Assembly (NCBI RefSeq): GCF_002013895.1 | Contig: NZ_MAFQ01000010.1 | Location: 62,001 to 126,000, forward strand | From: Mycobacteroides franklinii | Lineage (GTDB): Bacteria > Actinomycetota > Actinomycetes > Mycobacteriales > Mycobacteriaceae | Reading direction: 5' to 3' | DNA: 64,000 bases | Shown here: in pieces, positions 37,109-45,378 of the stretch | Numbering within the stretch: position 1 is the first letter of the stretch | Layout: every line of letters begins with the position of its first letter | Notes under the pieces: model-generated | Told to the model about the DNA's origin: nothing | The model's database searches: none | Seen by the model: only the letters and a program-made list of their open reading frames with translations | Translations under genes and position numbers: made by a program

Positions 37109-37702
37109 TCAATGGTCACTTTTCCGGCGACCCCCGCGATCAACCAGCGCGTCGAAGTCTGATTCCCAGCGCGCATAACGGATCCGTTGGATCCGCCGCA
37201 GCGTCCATCCGACCGCTCCGACGACGAGGCTCGTAACGGCAGTCCACAACAGAACCGCGCCGACTATGGCATCGGCTGCGGCATCCGTTCGTGATGTCGG
37301 TGCCGACACACTGCGACCAGTCGAATCAACCCAGATCGGGAACCTGTCTCCCGTATTGAGATCTGCTCCGTACCGCACGGTGTCGTGATGCTCCACGGCC
37401 CCGACATTCCACCGGGCTGGCACCAGAACAACTGCACTGTAGCGGGGAGCCACCGCGTGACTCTCGCCGATTGCGACCGCTTGCACCTGGTGGCGTGAAT
37501 GCAATTGTTCACTGCTGCTTCTGCTTCCGGCGTCGTACAAGGCTGTGCCGGCCGCACCTGCCACCGATAGCATCACCAACACCGAGAGCCAGCCCAGCAA
37601 CTGCACCATGGCCTCTGCGCGGTCACAGCCCCGGACCAAGGGATGGCGCCGGAACAATCTGATGAGCAGAACCTGCCAGTAGCCAAACACCAAGACATTC
37701 AT
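37109..37702 (-). CDS. Rv1733c-type membrane protein
   Basis: 197 residues from ATG 37702 (TAGGAGATGTC upstream). The N-terminal NPLVR-like motif (HPLVRGCDRAEAMVQLL), the first membrane helix (LSVLVMLSVAGAAGTALYDA), an outer domain with VLVPARWNV and GDRFPIWVDSTG, and the second helix (AVLLWTAVTSLVVGAVGWTL) reproduce M. tuberculosis Rv1733c, a DosR-regulon protein and T-cell antigen of unknown function. The outer domain (about 100 residues) lies between two helices, so both ends are cytosolic. Upstream of the alcohol dehydrogenase, probably one operon. Confidence 0.85.
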   Translation of the reverse strand: MNVLVFGYWQVLLIRLFRRHPLVRGCDRAEAMVQLLGWLSVLVMLSVAGAAGTALYDAGSRSSSEQLHSRHQVQAVAIGESHAVAPRYSAVVLVPARWNVGAVEHHDTVRYGADLNTGDRFPIWVDSTGRSVSAPTSRTDAAADAIVGAVLLWTAVTSLVVGAVGWTLRRIQRIRYARWESDFDALVDRGGRRKSDH

Positions 37703-37858
37703 GACATCTCCTAGGCTGAGCATTAGGTCTGATCAGCTGATCCTCGCATCGGGTGGGGCCGGTGCCGCAGAGACCGCGGCCTCCACTTGAGCAGGTCATT
37801 GGTCACGGCGCCTGTCAACCTTCTGACACGACGGGCCGTATACCACTGGCAAGGAATC

Positions 37859-37873
37859 GGGGACTTACGACTC
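37859..37873. promoter_or_regulatory. DosR-box-like site upstream of tandem USP genes
   Basis: GGGGACTTACGACTC: the left half GGGACTT and centre match the DosR consensus and the right half is degenerate. It is 85 bases upstream of the USP start at 37958 and about 157 bases from the divergent Rv1733c-type start, so it could serve both. Confidence 0.45.
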
Positions 37874-37957
37874 CGCCCAGCACAAGCAACCAGGCTTACC
37901 GTCAATTCAGCCGATCAAACGGCCGGCCGCGCTCGATCATCCGAAGGAGAGAGTCCC

Positions 37958-38764
37958 ATGACTGATAATGCCCGGCACGGACCCGTGGTCGTCGGCATCG
38001 ACGGTTCGCGCGCCGCTGTTCACGCGGCCGAATGGGCCACGGATGAAGCAATCAGCCGAGACGTGCCACTGTGCCTGGTTCACGTGACCAGGCCCGTCGT
38101 CACGGCTAAGTCTTTTGTCGACGAGTACAACATCGACAAGGAATACGCAGAAACATCGCTGCGCGATGCCGCGGCGGCCGTCAAGGCGACTGGAAAGGCT
38201 GTCAAAGTCGATTGCGTGATCCGCCACGGGCTAGCCTCGGATGCCTTGACCGCAGAATCGCGTACCGCCAGCCTGGTGTGCGTTGGCTCTGAGGGGTTCG
38301 GACGATTGGCAGGTGCCTTTTGGGGTTCGACCGCCAAAGAAATCGCCAACCGCGCGCACTGCCCCGTCGCGATAGTCCACCGACCGGAATTCGTGGCGCA
38401 TGATCGCACCGTATGGATTGCTGTGGCCGTCAACGGTCCTCAGGACACGGATATAGTCATCGACCACGCGATCCAGGAAGCGCGACTGCGCAATCTGCCT
38501 GTTCTTGCGGTGGGTACTTGGCAAGAAGACATGGGCCAATCGCCTTACCAGGAACTCGATCGCCGTGTCGCCGGCCTGCGTGAACGCTATCCGGATATCC
38601 ACATCTACCCCGTCGCAGCGCGCGCCGACATCGGCCATTTTCTTGCCGACTGTGACGAGCCGATCCAACTCGCAGTGGTGGGACGTGCAGATATTCCACA
38701 CGTTATCCGCATACGGCCCTCAGTCGATCGTGGCGACCGCACGATCCTGGTCGTCCGCGACTAG
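37958..38764 (+). CDS. Universal stress protein, subtype with degenerate second domain
   Basis: 268 residues from ATG 37958 (GAAGGAGAG upstream). Domain 1: VVVGIDGSRAAVHAAEWATD with ATP loop GSEGFGRLAGAFWGSTAKEI. Domain 2 (about 145-268) retains the fold (IAVAVNGPQDTDIVIDHAIQ) but lacks the glycine loop, ending AVVGRADIPHVIRIRP. It is closely similar to the USPs at 24.0 and 47.9 kb, whose first domains share the ISRD(V/I)PLxLV strand. First gene of a usp-usp-GNAT group. Confidence 0.9.
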   Translation: MTDNARHGPVVVGIDGSRAAVHAAEWATDEAISRDVPLCLVHVTRPVVTAKSFVDEYNIDKEYAETSLRDAAAAVKATGKAVKVDCVIRHGLASDALTAESRTASLVCVGSEGFGRLAGAFWGSTAKEIANRAHCPVAIVHRPEFVAHDRTVWIAVAVNGPQDTDIVIDHAIQEARLRNLPVLAVGTWQEDMGQSPYQELDRRVAGLRERYPDIHIYPVAARADIGHFLADCDEPIQLAVVGRADIPHVIRIRPSVDRGDRTILVVRD

Positions 38765-38803
38765 CGGATTCCTCAGTACGAGACGAAAGAGGTTGAAAAA
38801 GAA

Positions 38804-39676
38804 ATGCTATCCGAGACGCACCATTCGGGGATCGTGGTCGGGGTCGATGGATCCAGCTGCTCTGATGCCGCAGTTCGTTGGGCTGCAAAGGAATCGAGGA
38901 TGCGCAACGAGTCACTCACCGTTGTCAGTGCGTTTGACATCGAGCAGACCCATGTGTACGACCAGCAGCTACGCGAGCGGATCTATCAATCACGTGAGCG
39001 GCACGCACAATTGATCCTGGAGAACGCTTGGCGAACCGCAGAAGAGGCCGCGGACGGCCCGTTGAGCCGTGCACACGGCCAGGTGGCCTTTGGGCATCCG
39101 GTACCAACGCTGGTAGACGCGGCACAAAACGCTCGGGTCCTCGTGGTCGGCAGCCGGGGCCTGCATACCCTGGACCGCCTGAGGCTGGGCTCGACCAGCA
39201 CCGCCGTCCTTCACCATGCCCGTTGTCCCGTTGCGGTGATCCATGACGAGGCAATACTCGATAACCACGCGCCCATCCTGCTGGGTGTCGATGGCTCGCC
39301 GACATCGGAGAAGGCGACGGCCATCGCCTTCGACGAAGCATCACATCGCAAGGTTGCACTCATCGCGGTGCACGCCTGGCACATGCCCGACTTCTTCGAA
39401 CCCGCATTTGACCTGCAGGCCACGGAAAACCAAGAAAAACAAACGCTCGCCGAAAGACTGGCGGGATGGCAGGAACGCTACCCCGACGTGAAAGTCGATC
39501 GCCGGGTCGTCTGTGACTACCCCGCCCCCTACCTCACCGCAGAATCCACACAGTCCCAGCTTGTCGTTGTCGGTAGTCACGGCCGCGGTGGCTTCGCCGG
39601 AATGTTGCTCGGGTCAGTCAGTTCCACCGTCGCTCAAGCCACGCGGGTTCCGGTAATCGTGGCGCGGCAACCATGA
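38804..39676 (+). CDS. Universal stress protein (tandem Usp domains)
   Basis: 290 residues from ATG 38804. Domain 1: GIVVGVDGSSCSDAAVRWAA and GSRGLHTLDRLRLGSTSTAV. Domain 2: LLGVDGSPTSEKATAIAFDE and GSHGRGGFAGMLLGSVSSTV. Both ATP loops are intact. It resembles the USP at 25.1 kb. Its stop overlaps the next start (ATGA), coupling it to a GNAT acetyltransferase. A fragment of a similar USP is found 580 bases downstream. Confidence 0.92.
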   Translation: MLSETHHSGIVVGVDGSSCSDAAVRWAAKESRMRNESLTVVSAFDIEQTHVYDQQLRERIYQSRERHAQLILENAWRTAEEAADGPLSRAHGQVAFGHPVPTLVDAAQNARVLVVGSRGLHTLDRLRLGSTSTAVLHHARCPVAVIHDEAILDNHAPILLGVDGSPTSEKATAIAFDEASHRKVALIAVHAWHMPDFFEPAFDLQATENQEKQTLAERLAGWQERYPDVKVDRRVVCDYPAPYLTAESTQSQLVVVGSHGRGGFAGMLLGSVSSTVAQATRVPVIVARQP

Positions 39677-40203
39677 GCGTCATCGTCTCCGATTTTGGAC
39701 AGCGGGCGCGCAAAAGCATCGATGGCTCGACGATCACCGTCAGAACACTGGATCGTGACGACATCCAATCGGTCACTGCTCTTCATTGCGAGCTCAACGA
39801 CCAAGACCGCTATCTCCGATTCTTCACCACCAACCCAAAAAGTGTTACAGCACTTGCTGAATCACTGACTCAGCAGTCCAACCAACAACTGTCAATCGGA
39901 GCCTTAGAGCGTGGGCGACTGGTCGGTGCGGCAAACTACGTCATCAATCAAGACGGACATAGCGCCGAAGTTGCCATCCTCGTCGCGCACGCCGACCATC
40001 AGCGCGGCGTGGGCACAATGCTCCTCAAATGCCTCGCCGAGCACGCCGTCAGGAACGGGATCACACGGCTCACCGCGGATGTCCTCGCAGAAAACCACGC
40101 GCTCCTCGTGATGCTGCGTGAACTAGAACTGCCACAGAAGATCGACCACACCGATGGCGCCGTACTTCACTTGGCGATCGAACTAGACTCCTTGGGTTTT
40201 TAG
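39673..40203 (+). CDS. GNAT-family N-acetyltransferase
   Basis: 176 residues; ATG overlaps the USP stop. The GNAT core is seen in SAEVAILVAHADHQRGVGTM (motif A, with Q/RxxGxG/A as QRGVGTM) and LLKCLAEHAVRNGITRLTAD. The N-terminal part (ITVRTLDRDDIQSVTALHCE; DRYLRFFTTNP) resembles acetyltransferases of the Pat type (as in Rv0998) without the cyclic-nucleotide domain. Pat enzymes acetylate lysines in acyl-CoA synthetases and USPs, and translational coupling to a USP suggests the USP could be a partner. Target not known. Confidence 0.82.
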   Translation: MSVIVSDFGQRARKSIDGSTITVRTLDRDDIQSVTALHCELNDQDRYLRFFTTNPKSVTALAESLTQQSNQQLSIGALERGRLVGAANYVINQDGHSAEVAILVAHADHQRGVGTMLLKCLAEHAVRNGITRLTADVLAENHALLVMLRELELPQKIDHTDGAVLHLAIELDSLGF

Positions 40204-40254
40204 CGTTCCTAGCCGCCTGGACAACCGCGGCGACTCGCCCGCTGTCACCGCATA

Positions 40255-40345
40255 CACCCCGAGTCGAGGCCTGCATACCCTTGACCGCGCCTGTTGCTGA
40301 GCGCGATCAACACTGCAGTTCTGCATCGCGCACGTCCGCAGTTCG
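40255..40345 (+). pseudogene. Fragment of a universal stress protein gene
   Basis: The frame reads SRGLHTLDR, then after an in-frame stop and small shift NTAVLHRARP, matching the ATP loop region SRGLHTLDRLRLGSTSTAVL of the USP gene upstream. Only about 30 codons survive. It is probably left from a tandem duplication of the adjacent USP gene followed by deletion. Confidence 0.55.
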
Positions 40346-40354
40346 CACCCTTCA

Positions 40355-40396
40355 GATACTTGCAAATATAAAGTATATTTGATTATATCAAGTATC
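40355..40396. promoter_or_regulatory. AT-rich nested inverted repeats upstream of the dehalogenase-like gene
   Basis: Outer arms GATACTTG (40355-40362) and CAAGTATC (40389-40396); inner arms CAAATATA (40363-40370) and TATATTTG (40374-40381) with a 3-base spacer. Both pairs are perfect. The region is much more AT-rich than its surroundings and ends 16 bases before the hydrolase ATG at 40412. It probably binds a dimeric repressor; no adjacent regulator gene is present. Confidence 0.5.
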
Positions 40397-40411
40397 GAGC
40401 AAGGGGTAACC

Positions 40412-41290
40412 ATGACAGTCCCGGGAAGACCGGCGTGGGTTGATGACGAGCTGTTCCCGTTTGAGAGCCGATTCATCGGCATCCACGGGCACCATATCCA
40501 CTACGTGGATGTTGGATCGGGACCCACACTGGTGTTCTTGCACGGCAATCCAACCTGGTCGTTCGACTACAGCGAGGTCATCGACTCCCTGCGGCAAGAA
40601 TTTCGTTGTATAGCAGTGGACTACCCCGGATTCGGGCTGTCACAAGCAGCGCCGGGATACCGGTATTTGCCCGCAGAACATGCACAAGTGATCGGCGCTT
40701 TTGTGGACGCGTTGGGGCTGAGCGGGGTGACGCTGGTCGCCCATGACTGGGGCGGCCCAATCGGTTTGGCAGCTGCGCAGAAACGCCCCGAAGTCTTCAG
40801 CCGGTTGGTCCTGACCAACACCTGGGCATGGCCCGTCAGTGACCCGCTCATACAGATCATGTCCTACGTGATGGGCAGCCCGATCGGGCGCCTGGCGATC
40901 CGGCAACTTAACCTCTTCGTCAATCTCATGATCCCCATCGGGCACCGACTTAACAAGCCCACCGTCGAGCGGATGACCCACTACCGGAAGCCGCTCGGAA
41001 GTCCCGCGCGGCGGGAACCCTCGGCAGTCTTCCCTCGCGAAATCACCGCCAGCCGAGCATTTCTCGCCGACGTCGAAGCCGGGCTGACCGACATCGCAGC
41101 ACTACCGACGCTAATCATCTGGGGTGACGCCGACTTCGCGTTCGGCAACAACGAACTACGACGGTGGGAACACACTTTCACCGATCACCAGACCGTCAGC
41201 GTCAAGGGCGCCGGCCACTTCGTCCCTTCTGACGCACCCGAGCAGTTCACGGAAGCGATCCGTAACTGGCGCAGGGAACGCTGGGCTTGA
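40412..41290 (+). CDS. Haloalkane dehalogenase-like alpha/beta hydrolase
   Basis: 292 residues from ATG 40412 (AAGGGG about 8 bases upstream). The nucleophile Asp sits in LVAHDWGGPIGLAAA, where lipases have Ser; the oxyanion site is FLHGNPTWSFDY, and the catalytic His is in GAGHFVPSDAPEQF. This set is typical of DhaA/DmbA-type haloalkane dehalogenases, which hydrolyse alkyl halides. The acid residue is probably Asp in IIWGDADFAF. It may alternatively hydrolyse another substrate. Monocistronic, with AT-rich palindromes in the promoter. Confidence 0.87.
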   Translation: MTVPGRPAWVDDELFPFESRFIGIHGHHIHYVDVGSGPTLVFLHGNPTWSFDYSEVIDSLRQEFRCIAVDYPGFGLSQAAPGYRYLPAEHAQVIGAFVDALGLSGVTLVAHDWGGPIGLAAAQKRPEVFSRLVLTNTWAWPVSDPLIQIMSYVMGSPIGRLAIRQLNLFVNLMIPIGHRLNKPTVERMTHYRKPLGSPARREPSAVFPREITASRAFLADVEAGLTDIAALPTLIIWGDADFAFGNNELRRWEHTFTDHQTVSVKGAGHFVPSDAPEQFTEAIRNWRRERWA

Positions 41291-41332
41291 AGCTAAGGAC
41301 CTGGCAGAGTCGGCGTGCAATCCACCGGGGGT

Positions 41333-41390
41333 GTGCGCTGTACCCCTAGTCCTGCAGTCTCTTGCAGGCATCGCCTTTAAACCAGCGCAC
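41333..41390 (+). terminator. Nested stem-loop downstream of dehalogenase-like gene
   Basis: Outer arms GTGCGCTG / CAGCGCAC (8 bases) enclose an inner hairpin CCTGCA-GTCTCT-TGCAGG. It begins 43 bases after the stop codon. No U-run follows, so intrinsic termination is uncertain; it may protect the transcript end instead. Confidence 0.3.
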
Positions 41391-41709
41391 TAGGCCCGGT
41401 CCGCCGGGGAGGCTGAATGCTTTTCAGTCGCGCAGTTGAGGACGACCTCATCTCCGTCAGCGTGTGCCGCGTCATGTTGATTACGCGAAGCAAGCGCGTT
41501 GGCACTCCCCTACGGCCCGGATCGATTCGTCATTGTGGCGGGCTTCTGCCGGATCAGACTGCACCACAACAAATTCAGCAGTATTGGGCGAATTCTGCTG
41601 TGTGAGCCCCACCGCTTTGGCCATCACGCCCCTTCCTTCTTGCTCGCACCCAAGCCATCAACCCAATTTCTGGGTTTCACTGACAACTAGCGCTGCGCGA
41701 GTCGCCAAT

Positions 41710-41721
41710 CGGAGTAGGCTG
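41710..41721 (+). promoter_or_regulatory. Conserved promoter word of DUF5994 genes (copy 1)
   Basis: CGGAGTAGGCTG, 104 bases before ATG 41814. The same 12 bases occur 106 bases before the DUF5994 gene at 52456, followed in both by GACGGT and a TTG.CACT segment. TAGGCT is a plausible -10 box, which would give a leader of about 90 bases. Confidence 0.45.
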
Positions 41722-41813
41722 AGTGCAGACGGTCTCTTGCACTTGCCCATCTTGCGGACGAGGCTCCGTCTGGTTATTCGGCGCCGGTCAGGGGTCCGAG
41801 GCTAGGAGCGTCG

Positions 41814-42341
41814 ATGACGCATCAGATTTTTTCTCCGCCACGATCCAAATTGGCGCTACGTCTTCGCCTGGATCCGAAAACCGGACACAGCGACGGGTCC
41901 TGGTGGCCACGCTCGAACGACCTGTCGATCGAGCTACCACAGCTGCTCACGCAGCTGAGCATCGACTTGGGCCCTATTGATCGGGTCACCTATCGACTCG
42001 GAGAATGGGCACCAACCTCGAGGCGGGTACTTTTTCTCAACCGGCTGGTGCATCTGGGTTGGTCGCTTCTGCAGCCAGCCAACACCATCAGCGTCCGAGG
42101 GACGACCGGGTTGCATCTGACCTTATTGATTGTCCCACCCTCCAGTGTGTCTCCTTTCGAACAAAACACCACCGCGGATGAAGCAACCCCGGGCAGCACG
42201 GAAACCATCGCTCAGCTGGCGCCCCGCGACATCACGGCGTTGACACGATGGATCGACACCTTTGAAGCTGAGAACCAATGGGACTCCGACGGCGGAGCCC
42301 AGCTGAAGCCTGCCGCAAGATCAACTAGGCGGACATCATGA
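41814..42341 (+). CDS. DUF5994 family protein (copy 1)
   Basis: 175 residues, ATG 41814 preceded by TAGGAGCGTCG. The core (LRLRLDPKTGHSDGSWWPRS, LSIELPQLL, DRVTYRLGEWAPTSRR, NTISVRGTTGLHLTLLIVPP) is shared with two other genes in this window. Soluble, beta-rich, with no catalytic motif; actinobacterial family of unknown function. Its stop overlaps the start of the next DUF5994 gene by four bases. Confidence 0.87.
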   Translation: MTHQIFSPPRSKLALRLRLDPKTGHSDGSWWPRSNDLSIELPQLLTQLSIDLGPIDRVTYRLGEWAPTSRRVLFLNRLVHLGWSLLQPANTISVRGTTGLHLTLLIVPPSSVSPFEQNTTADEATPGSTETIAQLAPRDITALTRWIDTFEAENQWDSDGGAQLKPAARSTRRTS

Positions 42342-42805
42342 CGCGCGCGGCCACATTAGTGCCGCCGGTGACGTTCCAAAGTAGCGACCCCGTACGTCTT
42401 CGGTTGAAGCCCGACGGTGATTGGAGCGGGTATGTCGACGGCGCCTGGTGGCCGCACTCGCGAGACTTAGCGCAAGAATTGCCAACGGTTTTGGATGCTG
42501 CGGCATCTCGACTCGGAACCGTCAAACGGGTGATCTACCGTATCCAGGAATGGGATGCGGCCCCCAGGCAATTGGGCTACGGCGATCGCATGGTGTCTTT
42601 GGACGGATACCGCTACCAGCGGGCGGACACCGTCTACATCAGCGATCTGGATCGTCGTCAACTGGTGCTCCTGGTCATCCCCCCGATGACCGACCCGCAC
42701 GTCGCCCACGACGCGATGGCGAAGGCAGCGACCCCGGGAAACATTTCCGCCCCAACGGCACTGTTACCGACTGAACCCTTGTCGGCGGCACGCAGGGCCG
42801 GTTGA
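42338..42805 (+). CDS. DUF5994 family protein (copy 2)
   Basis: 155 residues, starting with ATGA overlap to copy 1. It keeps VRLRLKPDGDWSGYVDGAWW and PHSRDLAQELPTVL, YRIQEWDAAPRQ and RQLVLLVIPPMTD, but lacks the C-terminal helix (NQWDSDGG) found in the other two copies. A tandem duplicate diverged enough to suggest a separate role, possibly a heteromer with copy 1. Confidence 0.85.
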   Translation: MTRAATLVPPVTFQSSDPVRLRLKPDGDWSGYVDGAWWPHSRDLAQELPTVLDAAASRLGTVKRVIYRIQEWDAAPRQLGYGDRMVSLDGYRYQRADTVYISDLDRRQLVLLVIPPMTDPHVAHDAMAKAATPGNISAPTALLPTEPLSAARRAG

Positions 42806-42826
42806 CGGCCCCACTCGCTGAAGCCT

Positions 42827-43843
42827 CTATGAGCGCGGCAGGCAAATCCTCTCGAAGAGCGCTAAATATGCATCGACGCATCGGTCTGCGCTGAAACGCT
42901 TCTCCACGTCTGCCCTACATGCGTAGCGGTCCAGCGTCTCGATATCCGCTACCGCGGCCACGGCGCTCCCGGTATCGACCACAAGGAATCCCGTCGAATC
43001 GTGCTGAATCAGTTCCGGCATGGACCCCAACGGTGTCGCGATCACCGGAGTGCCGGTCGCGAGGGATTCAACAACTGACAGCCCAAACGGCTCAGCGAAA
43101 CTGATCAAGTGAAGCAGCGCTCGCGCACCGCCCAGTAGTTCGTCACGCTTCAAGGGCCCCACCGGCCCCACGTAGGTCACTTCCGCGCCGGTGAGATGCG
43201 GTTCGACCGCTGCACGGAAATACTCCTCGTCCTGGATTATCCCCGCGATGATGAGCGGTAGACCGGCACGCCTCGCCACATCGATCGCCACATGGGTCCC
43301 TTTGTCGGGATGAATCCTGCCGAGAAACAACAGATATTTTCCCACCGTAGGAACAAATGTAAACTTTGATAAGTCAATACCGTGATAAATCGTCGAGTCA
43401 TAGCGCAGCGCCGGATGTCTGTTGGCATTACTGATCGCTACGTAATGCGCAATATCATCAAAGGCTTGATAGACCGGCACGATCTTTGGTGATGAAAAGC
43501 CGTGGATCGTCGTGACCATCGGGACGGACACCAGACGACTGTAGGTCAGCGGCATGAAGTCGAAGTGATTGGCCAATACATCGAACTCATCGCCGCGCTC
43601 GAAAACGCTCGAATTGTGGAGTGCTTCGCAAACTTTGGCGTCGGCCCCCTCGGATTCCTCGTACCCCGATTCCACCGTGCCGAACAGTCGCGCCGATGTC
43701 ATGGAGTCCGCGGTGGCGAACAAGGTGACCTCATGCCCACGGGCCACAAACCCCTCGGTCAGCGTAGACGCGATCTGTTCCCAGGGGCCGTAATTCAGCG
43801 GCGGCAATCGGTGAGCCACCGACGCGATGACACCTATCTTCAT
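42827..43843 (-). CDS. GT4-family glycosyltransferase
   Basis: 338 residues. The N-terminal acceptor-binding domain starts MKIGVIASVAHRLPPLNYGP, and the C-terminal donor domain has LGRIHPDKGTH and the E-x7-E signature in EPFGLSVVESLATGTPVIA. Retaining GT-B fold; the donor is a nucleotide sugar, probably GDP-mannose or UDP-glucose. It is divergent from an operon of a second GT4 enzyme, a barrel protein and a GH130 phosphorylase, suggesting one glycan or glycoside pathway. Confidence 0.88.
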   Translation of the reverse strand: MKIGVIASVAHRLPPLNYGPWEQIASTLTEGFVARGHEVTLFATADSMTSARLFGTVESGYEESEGADAKVCEALHNSSVFERGDEFDVLANHFDFMPLTYSRLVSVPMVTTIHGFSSPKIVPVYQAFDDIAHYVAISNANRHPALRYDSTIYHGIDLSKFTFVPTVGKYLLFLGRIHPDKGTHVAIDVARRAGLPLIIAGIIQDEEYFRAAVEPHLTGAEVTYVGPVGPLKRDELLGGARALLHLISFAEPFGLSVVESLATGTPVIATPLGSMPELIQHDSTGFLVVDTGSAVAAVADIETLDRYACRADVEKRFSADRCVDAYLALFERICLPRS

Positions 43844-44184
43844 CAGATCCTCAATTTCCGGCGCGATTCCGTCTATCGAGAAATTGATCCGACAGCTAGT
43901 GCCAAATTCACTGTATCAGGGAAAATGTTTAAGCGTTGAGCCCGGTTTGACCTCCATCTCAGTAGTCTCACGGTCTGAATATTTCCCGAAAAAATGCTAG
44001 ACTAACGATTGTTACTCCGCCTTGTGGAGCAACAATTTTTGGTATTTTCCCAAATTGTGGTGGTCGATTTGCCGGGTGTGACGCTCAGGCGGATTCTCAA
44101 GCGCTTCAGCGCGGCACAGACGGCCAATTGAGTGGCGGCAGGCGGCAACTAGATGTGAGCTGCCCGAAGCGGAAAGGCCGGCAC
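43844..44184. other. Divergent regulatory region between the two glycosyltransferase genes
   Basis: AT-richer than the flanks. It contains an 11-base stem-loop followed by T's (44008-44040). No small gene is supported. Promoters for both directions must lie here. Confidence 0.5.
44008..44036 (+). terminator. Stem-loop with T-run in the 5' region of the glycan operon
   Basis: ATTGTTACTCC / GGAGCAACAAT: 11-base arms with one mismatch, 7-base loop, followed by TTTTT. It looks like an intrinsic terminator on the plus strand, but no gene lies upstream on that strand. It may be an attenuator in the leader of the glycosyltransferase operon (start 44185) or the end of a small RNA. Confidence 0.4.
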
Positions 44185-45378
44185 GTGCCAGTTCTGTCCT
44201 ACGGAGTTCTCAGCACCTATCCCCCGACCCAGTGTGGGTTGGCGACGTTCACCCGGTCGCTGGTCGAATCGATCGCCATGGACAGCGACATCGTCTCTGC
44301 CCCAGGGAATTGCGATCGCCCGTCGAGTGAAGGGGCGGACTCCGTGGGGGTGGTCGCGCTGGTGGATGCGGTTTCCGAGACCGCCCCGGTTGGTGTCGTG
44401 CATCAATGGGTACGCAGCGCCAGGAAGGGTGCAACGGCGGCAGCCGCCGTACTTAATCGCCACGATGTGGTCGTAATCCAGCACGAGTACGGGATTTTTG
44501 GCGGCCGAGACGGATCAGATGTATTGGAAATTGTTCGAGCCCTGAGGGTTCCGACCATTTCCGTTTTCCACACCGTGCTGGTCACTCCGACCGCGCACCA
44601 GCGGATGATCCTGGAGAAGCTCGCCGAGGCGACCACTGCGATCGTCACGATGACACACACCGCTCGTCAACGTCTGATCGATCATTATTCTGTGGACCCG
44701 ACGAAGATTCGGGTCATACCGCATGGTGCGGCCGACATACGATCTCAGCCCACGGACCCACACCAGCCGATCACACGGACACCGGTGATCTTGACGTGGG
44801 GACTCCTCGGTGAAGGCAAAGGTATTGAATGGGCCATCGATGCGATGGCCTTGATCGCCGACTTACGGCCCGCGGCGCTGTACCGGGTAGTTGGCCAAAC
44901 TCACCCGAAAGTCGCAGAACGGCAAGGTGATTCCTATCGCGCTGGTCTCATCGCGCGCGCCCAACGCCGTGGAGTCGCCCATGCGGTGCACTTCGATGCG
45001 CGTTACCTTGATCAAGCAGAACTGCGTCGGCTGATTCGTCAGGCAGATGTTGTACTGCTCCCGTATGACTCACGCGAGCAGGTCACATCTGGCGTATTGA
45101 TCGAAGCTGTCGCAGCGGGCAAACCAGTGATATCAACGGCGTTCCCGCATGCAATGGAACTGCTGTCGACCGGCGCGGGTCTATTGGTCGACCGACAAGA
45201 CCCCTCTGCGATAGCGTCCGCACTGCGCCTCGTCCTCACCGAGCCGCACCTGTCGGCCCGCATGAGCGCGGAGGCAAATCGCATTGCCCCAGAACTATTT
45301 TGGCCAGCGATTGGCCGAAAGTACCGCGAGCTGGCCACCGAAATGCACGATATCGATTCCGTCATGGCCTCAGCATGA
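44185..45378 (+). CDS. GT4-family glycosyltransferase
   Basis: 397 residues from GTG 44185 (GAAAGG upstream); the frame is open back to TTG 44128, so the start is uncertain. The protein opens VLSYGVLSTYPPTQCGLATF and has the donor-domain signatures LLGEGKGIEWAIDAM and SGVLIEAVAAGKPVIS. A second GT-B enzyme of the GT4 family. The stop overlaps the following ATG (ATGA). With the next two genes it forms a tight operon for making or degrading a mannose- or glucose-containing glycoside. Confidence 0.85.
   Translation: MPVLSYGVLSTYPPTQCGLATFTRSLVESIAMDSDIVSAPGNCDRPSSEGADSVGVVALVDAVSETAPVGVVHQWVRSARKGATAAAAVLNRHDVVVIQHEYGIFGGRDGSDVLEIVRALRVPTISVFHTVLVTPTAHQRMILEKLAEATTAIVTMTHTARQRLIDHYSVDPTKIRVIPHGAADIRSQPTDPHQPITRTPVILTWGLLGEGKGIEWAIDAMALIADLRPAALYRVVGQTHPKVAERQGDSYRAGLIARAQRRGVAHAVHFDARYLDQAELRRLIRQADVVLLPYDSREQVTSGVLIEAVAAGKPVISTAFPHAMELLSTGAGLLVDRQDPSAIASALRLVLTEPHLSARMSAEANRIAPELFWPAIGRKYRELATEMHDIDSVMASA

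Larger units (their letters stand above)
41291..41813. other. Intergenic region upstream of two DUF5994 genes
   Basis: No gene supported. It contains the stem-loop at 41333-41390 and, at 41710-41721, CGGAGTAGGCTG, which recurs at the same distance before the third DUF5994 gene. The intervening 41400-41680 shows no protein-like frame. Confidence 0.5.
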
